From Powellomyces hirtus (lineage: Eukaryota; Chytridiomycota; Chytridiomycetes; Spizellomycetales; Powellomycetaceae): a stretch of 64,000 nucleotides of DNA. The notes under the pieces were generated by a model, which did not search any database, had not been told where the DNA came from, and saw only the letters and a program-made list of their open reading frames with translations. Below are positions 21,901-32,475 of the stretch, piece by piece (positions within the stretch are counted from its first letter, which is position 1; each line of letters opens with the position of its first letter). Location: assembly GCA_025526995.1 (NCBI GenBank), contig JAHLKG010000007.1, positions 124,001 to 188,000 of the forward strand. The letters are read 5' to 3'. Both the position numbers and the translations under genes were made by a program.

Positions 21901-24900
21901 GAGAAGATGCAGGCCATGGTCCACCTGTGAACCGCGTAAGAGAGGTTGGACATTCACAAGGCACCGACGGGACCACTTACTCTGATACCATAGAGGCAGT
22001 GGTAGCACTGATAAGCTTCGCTTCGATACGCATCGTCATTCTGAATTCCAACATGTTGTAGTATCAGCTTCAGGTATCGTCCTATCCGACGGACACAAAA
22101 ATGAGGGGAGCTGAAGCAGATTACGTCTGGGAGGGAGCATAATTTACCATTGTCGAAACCACACAATCCTCGTTTGCCCAATTCTTCATGACCGATAAAA
22201 AGCATTTCTGCCAGGAAATCAGGATTTTCTGGTGACAATTTCAGCGCAGCTGGTGCATCTGGTCTGGCAGGCGAGGTCTGCTTTGGGATTTCCATCGCTG
22301 CAGGACCACCGTCCTCTGCGTCCGAATCTCGGCCCAGAGAACCTGGATCGGAATGGACCGATACGATTGATTCTGCATCCTCATGTTGCTCACTTGAACG
22401 AGCCACGATATGGTGTCGTCCAAGCAGTTGTACAACGTGATACGATAAGATCCAACTCCGAATTGAGAAAACATTCAACGCTTTCAGTCGACGAGCGATG
22501 GCCGGCCTGCGCACTGCACTCGGCATTTCCGCGTGATTCTTCATGTATGACCATGTGAGGCGCATGCACGAAGATACTGCCCCAATGAACTGATCAAGGA
22601 GCGTGTCAAAGCTGCTGTCCACTCGACCATGTCCCAGTTGCGCTCGCAGAATCTCGTCCCATAAGGGTTCACCGTGCGAGCGAGTACTTATGAACTGGAT
22701 GCACCGATCACAGGATTCGGCCATCTAAGAAGAGGTCAGAAAAGGAACCATTGGGTTGGATATCTTCAGCTGCCACACTCACGAGTTCAAGTTGACCTTC
22801 CAGATCTGGTTCCGTGGTAGCATGGCAGACGGCATCGATCAAATTGTGAACCGAGCATATAAATGATGCAATCTCATCGTCTACTTTCTCGCATGACTGC
22901 GAATGGGTGGCTCATTTCAGTAGCGCGATCGTCAGCACCTTCGAATTTGGATACTCACCAGTCGCAGGTTATCTAGGAGTTTGGTCCGCTTTGAAAATGG
23001 ATAACTATTGAACAGAAAATCTTTGGCAATATCGATCAACTCGGTATCCTGGTGACCCTCATCATGGCCATCTTCAACATCGCTCTTTGAAGGATTGATA
23101 AAGACCGGTTTCAAACGCTGGATGACCGCCTGGTATTCTTCCCTGGCAAACTTGTCCCCAGCGTCCAGAACATATCTCCGCGCCTCGACTGCCGCAAATT
23201 TCTGCTGTAAAGTTGCTAGGCTGATCACATTGTCGGCAACACTGTACTTGCCCATTCAGCAATTGCAGATGCGACCTGCAGCGATCAATGTGAGGGACTG
23301 CTTACCAGTTCATCAGTTCAACACTGTACGTATTTGAAACATCCAGGTTTCCCGTCCTTAACCTGGCGGCATTGTGAATTGCTTTTCGGCAGACCTCGTA
23401 GTGTTGAGAAGCTCCCATGTCATCCTGTAGATGTTCACTCATTCGTCCTTGAACCCAGGCGTATCTTCAAATCATTTGCGCAAACATGAATAACCGACCA
23501 AGAAGTCCCTAAGTCTGTGTAGTTCGCCCCTCACCTGATCAGCACTACATCCTGGCCTTTGTCAGAAGCTGCTACTATTTCAGCGATAGCATTATTCAGC
23601 CGTTGCAAAATCGGCAACATTGACAATTGGGTCAGTGGATTGCGATCGATGGAATTCTCATCCTCCTCGACTTCGAAATCAGTTGGGAACTCGATCTGAG
23701 TGCCGTTCGGGGCGGCTTGATTGATCCAAGCGTCACATAAAAGTTCCGCGCTACTTATCAGTAGCTAGTACCGATGGTTAGGTGCGCCTTAATTTCCATT
23801 ATGTTGAAACGTGCCCTTTCGTACCTCTTCCATTGCTTCCCGTGCCTCGCTTGCCTCAGCAGTATCTTGTGTCGAAGCAGCTTGTAGACCAAAGGCAGAT
23901 GGCCACGCGTCTCGTAAAAACGTGGTCAAGGAGTCGTGTTTCTCCAGGATGAGCAACATACTGGTTACGATGCTGTAAACGTGCTGCGGCCAGTGATCGT
24001 TAGCAAAATGATTCTGTGGTTTGGCTTTGGGTGAGGTATGTCCTATCATGTGCCAAGTGATAAACTGGCGCATGACATCCAAAAGACCCGAGTTGTTGGA
24101 AGACACAGAGGCTGCAAATGCCTTAAATTTTTCGCTTGAAAACACGGCGTCCGTTGAGAGTGTCTCTGCTATACCGACATCGAGTTGTGTTCTTGCTTTC
24201 CTAGCTTTCTTGGAGCTAAACAAGCCACATTAATGGTAGTGCGGCGACTAGAGGCAGCGCGGGCACAAGTTTACCATTTTGTTTTGCGCTTTTGTTCAGT
24301 AGGCGTGGCAGTCGACAAAATCTTGGAACAGAATGCGGACAAGAAACCGTCCGTGTCGGGTACCAAACCGTCTGCACGCGACGAGAAGGCAACATCTTGC
24401 GGCAGCAGTGCGTCGATGACCTCCCCCAAATCCTTATCGTCCACATCTTTTTGCTGCAGTTCCTGTTCCATTCTAGTACGCACGCGCTTCGACGTTCTTC
24501 GAAGATCCTCCGCTTCTGAATGCCTACGTTTCTTAGCGCTCTGTTCAGACTCTTCTGCGTCTCCATCAACTTTCATTGGTTCCGCATCCGGTGGATCGCT
24601 GACTATCATTTCTTGAGTCAGGTTCGCGTTAGGAACTTCAGCTTTTTCGTCTTCCCCTATCTCCGCTGGCACAACTTCGTCTGCGTCCGTGTCAGTCTGA
24701 AAATGAATGTGTCGCCGTAGTGAAACATCGGACTCCCTGGAATCCGTCGTGTTGAGTCGAGCCCACGATCGATAGGTGCCCAAAAGTAAATTTCCCAAGC
24801 CCACGCTAGTAACGTCATTCAGGGTCAATGTTACAGAATCATGCTCAACATTCGCCACGCCTATCACGAAAGCATCAGTGACCAGGCTCAAATGATCATG

Positions 24901-25962
24901 CAAAGGAATGTCCAGTACCCGTAGTTTGCGGCTGTCGTGGTCGTCGCGCCGAGGAGTCAACTTTCAGCGGTGGCATGCTGAGGTGTTCAAGCATATCCTG
25001 AGGGGTGATTTCGGTGTACAAAAGACTGGGCGTTCAAAGTGGCAATCAGTACTTGGTACCTCAGTACTTTGGAAAGTATGCTCACCTCGTCAGTGACATA
25101 TTGACAAGCCTATCGGCGAGTATTTGTTCTTTGATCCAGAGTCCACGCGGGTATTCCGGATTGAGTTCCAATCCTTCTTTGATATACTGAAGACAGGTTG
25201 AAAAGTCTCCAAACTCGTAAAGAGCCTACGCAAAACATGCGAGTTAGCATCATGTACCTTCGTCAGCCTCCCATTCCCTGAGAGAAGGACACATACATTG
25301 ACAATGCCATCGAGACACTGAAATCGCAGAGACCGCACAGTCGTCCGGTCTTTCCCACATAGGTAAGCCTGACACGACTCATCCCATCGTCCCAGCCTTG
25401 CCGCAAGCTCCCCGATTTTACACCATAGCGAAGCGTCAGCTGAATCTATGGAGGACGCCTGACGTGTTCCAAACTTTCGGTAAGCGCCACCGCAGACCCA
25501 ATGGTCCCGCAAGAAATGCCCTGCAATCACCTTCTTGTAGTGAAAGTATGCCTTTTCCAGTTTTCCCTCTGCCTCTAGCACGAAAGCGTAATTTTTGTGG
25601 ACAGCGAATCGAAGCCCATGTGCTGGCGAGCTGTGTGCCCCAGAACCCTGAAACACATCCATATACTTCAGCGTTTTGTTTTCTCACTCTGCATGCGAGG
25701 GTTTTCCTACCGGAGGGAGAGTATCTCGCAGCACGTCCCGTTGCAAAAGTTCCTCGAAAACACTTCTCGCTTCTTCATTTCGCCCTTTTTGCATCAGCAC
25801 CAGGCTTCGGTTGTACACGTCCAGAGCCCTCTCAACCTGAAACACCATAACGCATCAGAAGCTTGTAGTGATAGGCAATGAAACCCAAAGTGCTACCTGA
25901 ATTTCCTTGGGTGCATCTCTGTCGTCGTTAATGACCGGGTTGAGGACCGTGAATTGAAGCAT
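18979..25962 (-). CDS. HIR3: Histone regulator HIR3/CABIN1-like TPR protein (many exons)
   Basis: One long minus-strand gene of roughly twenty exons; only the outer exons were resolved exactly (25962-25897, 25836-25711, then from 25647), ending at the stop 18979-18981. The N-terminus MLQFTVLNPVINDD, then VERALDVYNRSLVLMQKGRN and VFEELLQRDVL, followed by HKNYAFVLEAEGKLEKAYFH, ADASLWCKIGELAARLGRWD and ALYEFGDFSTCLQYIKEG, matches the TPR start of CABIN1/Hir3. Later come an acidic segment with RTSKRVRTRMEQEL, large helical blocks, and SKDWRYSYMLGNIYAKL with HYRKAVALVPAEW. The C-terminus is Ser/Thr/Glu-rich. HIR3 is a subunit of the HIR complex, which deposits H3-H4 independently of replication and represses histone genes. 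Internal exon edges need transcript data. Confidence 0.85.
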
Positions 25963-26847
25963 CCTCACTCAATTGAGCATTCGAGGACTCGGGTATTTGC
26001 ACCAGGTACTGAGTGCTTGAATTTGAGGCTCTCCTTTTGAATATCACGGCTGTTGCTATGCCGGAGATGGCAGAGAACATTTATGAGCTGGGTTGTTCAA
26101 CGTGCATGCCAGTACCGGGACGCTGAGCAAAAAGTAATGACGATACCATACAGTACTTGTACTTGTTTTATTTACAGTGGATATTACTGCATGAAAGGAC
26201 TGCACGCATTACAGAGGTTTCATGAACGAATATAAATGCAATTATCGATTTTTCGTCTTGCGCGGCATGAACGAGCGCTCGTCGAATCCGGTGACAAACT
26301 GAGCACGGTCGTCAGTGTTACAAGCAGTTTGTTGCACTGACCCTACTTGCTAATACCGGTAGGCGCACCCCTCATGAAGCGACCCATGAAATATATGTCT
26401 CAATGAAGGAGCAGGTTGAGAAAGCCTTGAGTTCCACAAACTCAGTTTGCATGTCAGCTGCACGCGGCGAACGCCCAAAACTATTCCTAATATCTATGAA
26501 CCAAATGTTCCAACCAACATGTCCAGCATCGTATCCGAGCTCGCCATCTCCATCCCCCCAATTACATCACGGTCGGCCACTCATACCGCTAGTTCCTTGC
26601 TGAACTCTAACGCAATGCCTGTTGAAAGAAAATGGGAATGGGAAAGTGAAATGGTGAAAGTGACAAAACAGGGAAGGGGCCGTGATGCTATATATGGGAT
26701 ATGAGGCTTGGCTGGAACCGCAAGCCACTTGCGTGTATTTTTTTTGGCCTTTCAATTTGCACTTGCTGATTTCCAGCCCAAAGCAAATAACAACCTTTTG
26801 TCTGCGCTACCGAGCATTACCACTTTTCTCAACTTCTCGTATCTGAC
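25963..26847. promoter_or_regulatory. Divergent intergenic region, HIR3 / GAR1
   Basis: 885 bp between the two start codons. A TATATATGG sequence lies near 26690-26700, about 150 bp upstream of the GAR1 ATG. Short ORFs within it carry no recognisable motif. Confidence 0.5.
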
Positions 26848-27664
26848 ATGAGCGCACGAGGAGGAGGTCGCGGACGAGGTTCATTCGGTGCCGGCGGTGG
26901 TCGCGGCGGACCCCGCGGTGGCGGTTTCGGTGGACGAGGTGGAGGTCGTGGCGGGTTCAACAGCTTCCAGCAGGGCCCACCCGACTCGGTGGTCGCCATG
27001 GGTGCCTTCCTGCACAACTGCGAGGGCGAGCTCGTATGCTCCAAGCTGGAATCGCAGGCGAAAATTCCGTACTTCAATGCCCCCATTTTCCTCGAAAACA
27101 AAACACAAATTGGCAAAGTGGACGAAATTCTCGGACCGCTGAATGAGGTGTTCTTCACTGTCAAACTCCAGGAGGGCGTGCAAGCGTCTAGTTTCAAGAA
27201 GGATGACAAGGTTTTTATTGCCCCCGACAAACTCTTGCCGCTGGAGCGGTTCCTGCCAAAACCCAAGGCCGTTGGAGGACGAGGTGAGCATCAGTACATG
27301 CCTCGAGCATTCGGGACATGGGAATGGGTCAATTAAACCTTTTCGTTTGTCGGAAAGGAAAACCTCTTGGTCGTCAGGGTATGGTGGAAAAGCGTGGCGG
27401 AGGTCGTGGAGGATTTGGTGGACGTGGCCGTGGTGCCCCTCGTGGCGGCGGTGGTTTCGGTGGCGGTCGTGGTGGAGCCCGTGGTGGTTTCGGTGGAGCC
27501 CGCGGCGGCGCTGGCGGCCGCGGTGGATTCGCTCCCCGTGGTGGAGCCGGTGGTCGTGGTGGATTCGGCGGACGTGGCCGTGGACGAGGTATGTATCGAC
27601 AGTACTTTCAGGAAGGTCATTTCATTCGCCTGTCGGCTGACATTTTTCATTCACAGGACAATAA
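26848..27664 (+). CDS. GAR1: H/ACA snoRNP protein Gar1
   Basis: Three exons (26848-27283, 27358-27588, 27657-27664) give 224 aa. Residues 1-37 are an RGG box ([18 protein letters not shown]). Residues 40-145 are the Gar1 core: [53 protein letters not shown] and [21 protein letters not shown] second, longer RGG domain follows to the C-terminus. Gar1 is one of four H/ACA core proteins; it helps pseudouridylation of rRNA and, in many species, sits on telomerase RNA. The acceptor at 27357 was chosen because it alone keeps the RGG frame ([15 protein letters not shown]). The last coding exon is only 8 nt. Confidence 0.94.
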
Positions 27665-28596
27665 ACGTACCTTCCAAACACGCACCTCCCAAACACTGAC
27701 CCGCAGTGTAAAAGTCAACACAGCGACTCTTGCCTGCCCCATTCTCCCGTTCGAGCCAACGCGAGTGGGCGATTAATCTCTCGACCATATGCCGACAAGC
27801 ACCCGCAGTTGCCCATTCATTCATTCTTGTTTCCCGTTTTATATGCTTCTTGTATACTATTTTTTGCATAGAAGTTTTGCAAATCATGACCGTTTTTCCT
27901 AATCTGTCAAGATTACTCCCGTATCGCATTGGTGAACATCTGGTGGAACATCACAATTGCGTGCATACCAGCAGATTTTGGAAGGCATACACTATCAGCT
28001 TTGAAGCGCTAGATGCGATTATTGTAAAAAATGGATCGTTGTCGGCCTCATCTCGCGTCTTCACCGGTTGGAAAACGAGCGAGCGTGGCGTTCGCAAGAA
28101 CATTTCCCATGCACCAGTCCCGCCAGCGCCAGAGTTGCAGATCCCACCAGATTCTACATTGCAGCATCTTCTATCTCCTCGATACACTATCAATGGAAAT
28201 CACCGAAAGGTCTTTTGTAGATAGACTTCTGGCTTAGATATTCAGCGATTTCATCAGAGGTATTATCCGCGGACCATGAAGCACGTCAACGCAACATCCT
28301 GTGTCGTGAAGCACTGGTTGCAGAAGCGGGTAGTGCATCCAGCTCGTCCTTTTGAGTAAAACAGTTGCTTCTGGGTTGATTGCTAGGTGACCCTCTCTGT
28401 CAAAGTGGTGGCGGAAACGATGCCTTCCGGGACGCCGTCATGAGAGCGCAGATAACACAAAACGTGCAGAATGTATAGACGGCTGTGTTGGCGGTTTGCT
28501 TCTCTTGTTCCGGCGAGCGAAACTCTTGGTAGATGCGACGGAAGTTGGGGATGCCTGCCATGATGTTATTGTTCGTCGGTTGCTGTCGCGCGGGAT
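27665..28596. other. No confident gene downstream of GAR1
   Basis: Contains the GAR1 3' UTR. A 113-codon plus frame from an ATG near 27885 and a 53-codon minus frame (28400-28561) are open, but neither matches a family I recognise, and the second lies inside an apparent F-box relic. Confidence 0.4.
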
Positions 28597-28690
28597 GTAA
28601 GTAGGGAGTGCAAGTGGAGATAGATGCCGCGCTAGACTTCTGAGGGAAGGTGATCTTCTACTGGGGCGGAGCGAGCTTGTTCCTGGTGAA
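28597..28690 (-). pseudogene. Relic of a second F-box gene
   Basis: The minus frame reads QEQARSAPVEDHLPSEV, a stop, then RGIYLHLHSL. This lines up with the start of the intact F-box protein at 29012-29788 (QEQGGLFTPVEPQLPPEIWR, then IILFNLH), with the F-box Trp codon replaced by a stop. DNA on the opposite strand is similar over the same span. It appears to be a decayed tandem duplicate, upstream repeats included. Confidence 0.55.
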
Positions 28691-28757
28691 TTTGAACCGT
28701 ACTGTGAAGCATGGGCCCGCCGTGAGGGGCAGGAAAATGAAGATGCTCTCGCGCGTT

Positions 28758-28835
28758 GAGAAATGCAGGAAGTTGTGTTGGAGGACTCGCAGGACTTGGG
28801 CCGACAACCTCTCCGCTGCCAATCGAGTGTTCTTA
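28758..28835 (+). repeat. Degenerate repeat, copy near F-box relic
   Basis: Two blocks, GTTGAGAAATGCAGG near 28755-28770 and CCTCTCCGCTGCCAATCGAG at 28808-28827, recur in the same form at 30078-30286 beyond the intact F-box gene. They suggest that the whole F-box unit was duplicated with its flank. Confidence 0.55.
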
Positions 28836-29011
28836 CAGTACGGTACTCGTTCAGATAGTCGTATTGCAATCAGCCCACAACCTTCCGAGAATACATGTTA
28901 CATCCTATCATACCATCGGAAGCTAAGCTAATAGGAGAAACACAACAGGGTGCTCCACAACTGCGACAAATCCAACAATCAATACATGACAACCCAGTGA
29001 TATATGCCAAT

Positions 29012-29788
29012 CTAACTATACAAGTTAGGTCGCCGCCTTCTCCCTCTGTGTCGAACACATCCGCCCGACAGGCAACACGCTCCACATTGTTGTCCATCAC
29101 AAGTGGGGGCCTTCATATTGATTTGGCACGAAACACACAACTTTGCCCGTCGTATTTGTCTTTGTTGTCGAATATCGGCATGCACCCACCGCCAGTTGTG
29201 CAGTGACGGCCTGATTCGTCGAACCCCTTTCCACGTAATCAACTCCCTAGGGTTGATCGTGATTCGGTCTATTCTCACGAAGCGGCCGACATCGAGAGTC
29301 TTGACTGTGTAATGCAACGTCCAGGGCGTCTTGCCGTCTCTGATGTACAAAAACCCTTTGCTAACGCCACGATCAGATACTTTGACGTCGCTCCATGAAT
29401 GCGTCTTGCCCACGCAAGGAAAGACTGTTTTCCACAGATTGTGTTGAATATGGATGCAATCGAAGATATGCCACGGTCCGTTACCCTCTTCCGGAAGAAC
29501 AAAGGTAAGTTCGTTCCACGAACAACTGATACCGACCAGAGTCCGAGTCTGAGGCTCGATGAAGGGGCTGCTGTCGTATGTGAGCATCATGCCAAAGACT
29601 TTCACTTTCACATTTTTCAGCAGGCTCCTCGGCATCAACTCTTGAATCAACTTATTCCACGCGCGGCAGACTCTTCTCGCAACAAGTTGTAGGTCAGAAG
29701 GATGGAGGTTGAACAGGATGATACGCCATATTTCCGGAGGAAGTTGAGGTTCTACTGGGGTGAAGAGGCCTCCTTGTTCTTGATCCAT
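29012..29788 (-). CDS. F-box protein with cysteine-rich tail
   Basis: A single-exon frame of 258 aa from the ATG of MDQEQGG. Residues ~12-50 form an F-box: PQLPPEIWRIILFNLHPSDL, QLVARRVCRAWNKLI, which binds Skp1 in SCF ubiquitin ligases. The middle is Trp-rich, with no repeat type that I can name (ISCSWNELTFVLPEEG, WTLHYTVKTLDVG). The tail has closely spaced cysteines (CVSCQ, CDGQQCGACC, GGCVRH). In fungi F-box proteins often form fast-evolving families, and a decayed relative lies 300 bp downstream. Substrate and partner are unknown. Confidence 0.7.
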   Translation of the reverse strand: MDQEQGGLFTPVEPQLPPEIWRIILFNLHPSDLQLVARRVCRAWNKLIQELMPRSLLKNVKVKVFGMMLTYDSSPFIEPQTRTLVGISCSWNELTFVLPEEGNGPWHIFDCIHIQHNLWKTVFPCVGKTHSWSDVKVSDRGVSKGFLYIRDGKTPWTLHYTVKTLDVGRFVRIDRITINPRELITWKGVRRIRPSLHNWRWVHADIRQQRQIRRAKLCVSCQINMKAPTCDGQQCGACCLSGGCVRHRGRRRRPNLYS

Positions 29789-30918
29789 ATTGTGACAATT
29801 CGACAAACTGTCCGGGCAGTCAAGTAGTTTCAGGCGGTGAGAATGTGGCTCCCAAATGAAGGCGGCAAAGGCTCGTAGTAGACGTTCAACGAGCGTAAAT
29901 AGACCGAGACGTATGGTCGCTGGAAGGGTGGTTGAGAGATCTGTCGAGATGAAATTTGGTCAAGGGATCGTAATACACCAACCAACTCATATGGCACTTG
30001 AGCTTTGCATACTCAAACCGGAACACTTATTAGTAAAGACGGGGATATTGTGGGGGCAGGGACAGAAGATATGACAAGCTCTCCGCTGCCAGTCGAAAGG
30101 GTTCTCACGCGCTCAGATATGTCCTGCCGAGATGAAAACGGTCAAAGGATCGTCCGTGATATACACCAGGTCATACGCCTGTTGAAAGAGGGACGCTTAA
30201 CGCTTTCCCGTACTAATAACCAGAAGGGATGTGGCACCCCTCTTCGCCGCTAATCGAATGTTCTCACGCTTTGAGAAATGTAGTGTCTGTCGACATGATG
30301 GTGAAAAATGGTACGGTCGTAGACCGAGTCATACGACCGTTGACAAAAGAGATGTGACGCTTGTGCTTTCGGTACTCACGAACAGAAAGTATTAGCAGAA
30401 ATGGAGATAACTGAGAGCGTTGAAGATGGTCCGGAGCCTTTGAAAAACAACCGCAACGCTAACCCTAAAAAACGCGTGAGAGCCGGAGCCCTTCATTTGA
30501 AAAGCGACCTCCAGCTCCCATGCTACGTGGTATTCTGCCCAAGAGTTATTTACTACTTACAACGTCAACCGGAGCCGGAGCTTCAAACAAAGACGCAGGT
30601 TTCTCACGAGGTTTCTATAAGCGGGGCAGTGGGAATTAATTTGTCACCTCACAGTATGGAACCCCACAACGTCCCCCTCCCCCTCCCCTCGGCTGCTATG
30701 TACTCGCGCAACGTCATGCCCCTCTCTGTACCGTGACACAGAAAACAGCGGCGAGTTGGACCTACGATTTCGGCGATAGTGGAAATACCCCACATGTCTC
30801 TTCTTTTTTTCGCGTTGCACGGTGTGGGTGGAGGTGTTCAAGAACGCCGGACGCGCTTTGAACATCGCCCAGCCACACTCCTCCGCCCATGACATTGACA
30901 TCCCCCCCCCCCACACAC
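29789..30918. other. Repeat-bearing intergenic region upstream of F-box gene and NAT
   Basis: 1.1 kb without a supported gene. It contains degenerate repeats (see 30078-30286) and, near its right end, long pyrimidine stretches leading into the NAT promoter. Confidence 0.5.
30078..30286 (+). repeat. Degenerate tandem repeat, unit about 160 bp
   Basis: GCTCTCCGCTGCCAGTCGAA at 30078 recurs as CCTCTTCGCCGCTAATCGAA at 30239, each followed by a GTTCTCACGC block. GTCATACG(C/A)C(C/T)GTTGA also recurs about 160 bp apart (near 30171 and 30331). A further copy lies at 28758-28835. Confidence 0.6.
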
Positions 30919-30926
30919 TATAAAAA
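30919..30926 (+). promoter_or_regulatory. TATA box of the NAT gene
   Basis: TATAAAAA lies 100 bp upstream of the NAT start codon, in a pyrimidine-rich promoter. Confidence 0.65.
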
Positions 30927-31018
30927 CCAGTGTCGCACTACTCCTCGCACCCTCTCAGATAGACGAGCTAACTCAACAAACACAAACATCTTACCAACCC
31001 CACTTTACTTCCTTCACG

Positions 31019-32068
31019 ATGTCCACCCCCGACAAGCACGACTCGGACCCCATCATCCCCACCCCCGCTCTGCCCCCCGCGACAATCGACCCCTTCCACT
31101 TCCCCGCCTACCTGCACCGCATCAACCTCTCCTCGCTGGTCCCCGCCCTCCCACTCGCACCCACCTACCGCACCCTCCGCACGCTCCAAACCGCGCACCA
31201 ACGCTCCATTCCCTGGGAAAATCTCGCCGCCTACCGCCACCAATCCGTTTCCCTCGACCCATCCGCACTCTGGACGAAAATGGTTACACATAAACGAGGC
31301 GGGTGGTGTTATGAACAGAATGCGCTGTTTGAACGCGCGGCGAGACAAGTCGGGTTTGAGGTGTTTGGCTGTGCGGCGAGAGTGGTGGCTACTACACCCA
31401 GAGATGGGATGGAACACGCCAACAACAACAACACTAACGACACAACTACAACGTCCCAGCCGGTCCTCCCGCCTACACATAAAGTCCTGGTCGTCACATG
31501 CCCCGATACCCAAAAGCAATACCTCATCGACCTCGGCTTCGGCGCAGCTGGCGCGCCCCGCATGCCACTTGAAATAACCGACGGCGCAGAAGACGTGGAC
31601 CCCGACACGGGCGACGCCTATAAACTCGTTGCCGGCACTCTCCTCGCCGACACATCCGCCAAATGGGGTCCTCCCACCTTCCTCGCCTCCACCACGCCCC
31701 ACCCACCCCCGCACCTCCACCCCGCTACCTCAACCGGCTTCTACCTCCTCTACCGCGCGCCCGCTACCCCAACCACCCCGCGCCCAGACTGGACGCAATC
31801 CTACTTCTTCTCCCTCTCCCAGCCCATCTGCAATTCCGACTGCGACATGCTCAACTGGTACGTCGCGACCTCCCCCACCATCACCCTTTCCCACAAACCC
31901 ATGTGCATGCTGGCGACCCCCACTGGACGCGTCACCCTGTACGACACCAAAGTGAGCACGGTGACCCGCGGAGTGCGCAGTACGAGGTTGTTGAGGGACG
32001 GATCCGAGGCCGAGTTGGCCGAAGCACTCAAAATAGAATTTGGCATTGTGGAGGGGTTGGAACAATGA
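31019..32068 (+). CDS. Arylamine N-acetyltransferase
   Basis: Intronless, GC-rich frame of 349 aa. It begins with a Pro-rich segment, then RTLQTAHQRSIPWENL (NAT PFENL region). The catalytic triad is visible: Cys97 in KRGGWCYEQN, His154 in THKVLVVTC, Asp171 in YLIDLGFG. Family length is usually 270-330 aa; the excess comes from a low-complexity Asn/Thr insertion at about residues 138-148 and a Pro/His stretch before residue 245. NATs transfer acetyl (or malonyl, propionyl) groups from CoA to arylamines; in fungi they detoxify plant benzoxazolinones and similar amines. The donor preference cannot be read from sequence alone. Lack of introns contrasts with neighbours, and transfer from bacteria is possible but unproven. 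Confidence 0.92.
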   Translation: MSTPDKHDSDPIIPTPALPPATIDPFHFPAYLHRINLSSLVPALPLAPTYRTLRTLQTAHQRSIPWENLAAYRHQSVSLDPSALWTKMVTHKRGGWCYEQNALFERAARQVGFEVFGCAARVVATTPRDGMEHANNNNTNDTTTTSQPVLPPTHKVLVVTCPDTQKQYLIDLGFGAAGAPRMPLEITDGAEDVDPDTGDAYKLVAGTLLADTSAKWGPPTFLASTTPHPPPHLHPATSTGFYLLYRAPATPTTPRPDWTQSYFFSLSQPICNSDCDMLNWYVATSPTITLSHKPMCMLATPTGRVTLYDTKVSTVTRGVRSTRLLRDGSEAELAEALKIEFGIVEGLEQ

Positions 32069-32475
32069 ACATCTGGGTTTGACACGATATGGGGTGCGGT
32101 TGAACATCATCACCGATTGATGTGTCCTTTTTATTTTTAATTCCTGCCGCTCCACCGCTCCATCCAATGGAGCGCGTGAGAAGTGTATATACCAAAATCA
32201 CCCACATCTTATGCACATGCATAAATAGACCATCAATTCATCAATCTCATTTGTGTTCATGGATCGTTTCATTTCATGAGGAACCCAAAAATCTGCTAAA
32301 CTATATGTACATGTGCAAAAGAGTGAAAGAAATGCGGACAGAAGGGGGTAAATGAGGGATGGTTTGAAGGGGGGGAAGGGGGGGAATGTGGGAGATGAGG
32401 TTAAAAAAGAAAAAATGGGGCGAGAGTTACCACTGCAATGAGGGTTCAAGTTGAACGAAAGCAGGTGCGGTGCTT
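32069..32475. other. Convergent 3' region, NAT / NUM1-like
   Basis: About 400 bp between two stop codons, with G-rich runs around 32370-32390. No gene is supported. Confidence 0.5.

Noticed and set aside
27143..27640. Trp/Arg-rich 165-codon ORF in GAR1
   Set aside because: A shifted frame of the RGG repeats. Choosing the acceptor at 27357 gives the proper GAR1 tail.
26829..27650. Pro/Thr/Ser-rich ORFs opposite GAR1
   Set aside because: Reverse-strand reading of glycine-arginine repeats.
28400..28561. 53-codon minus ORF with a hydrophobic stretch (MAGIPNFRRIYQEF...)
   Set aside because: It could be a small membrane protein, but it lies in line with the F-box relic and I could not tie it to any family.
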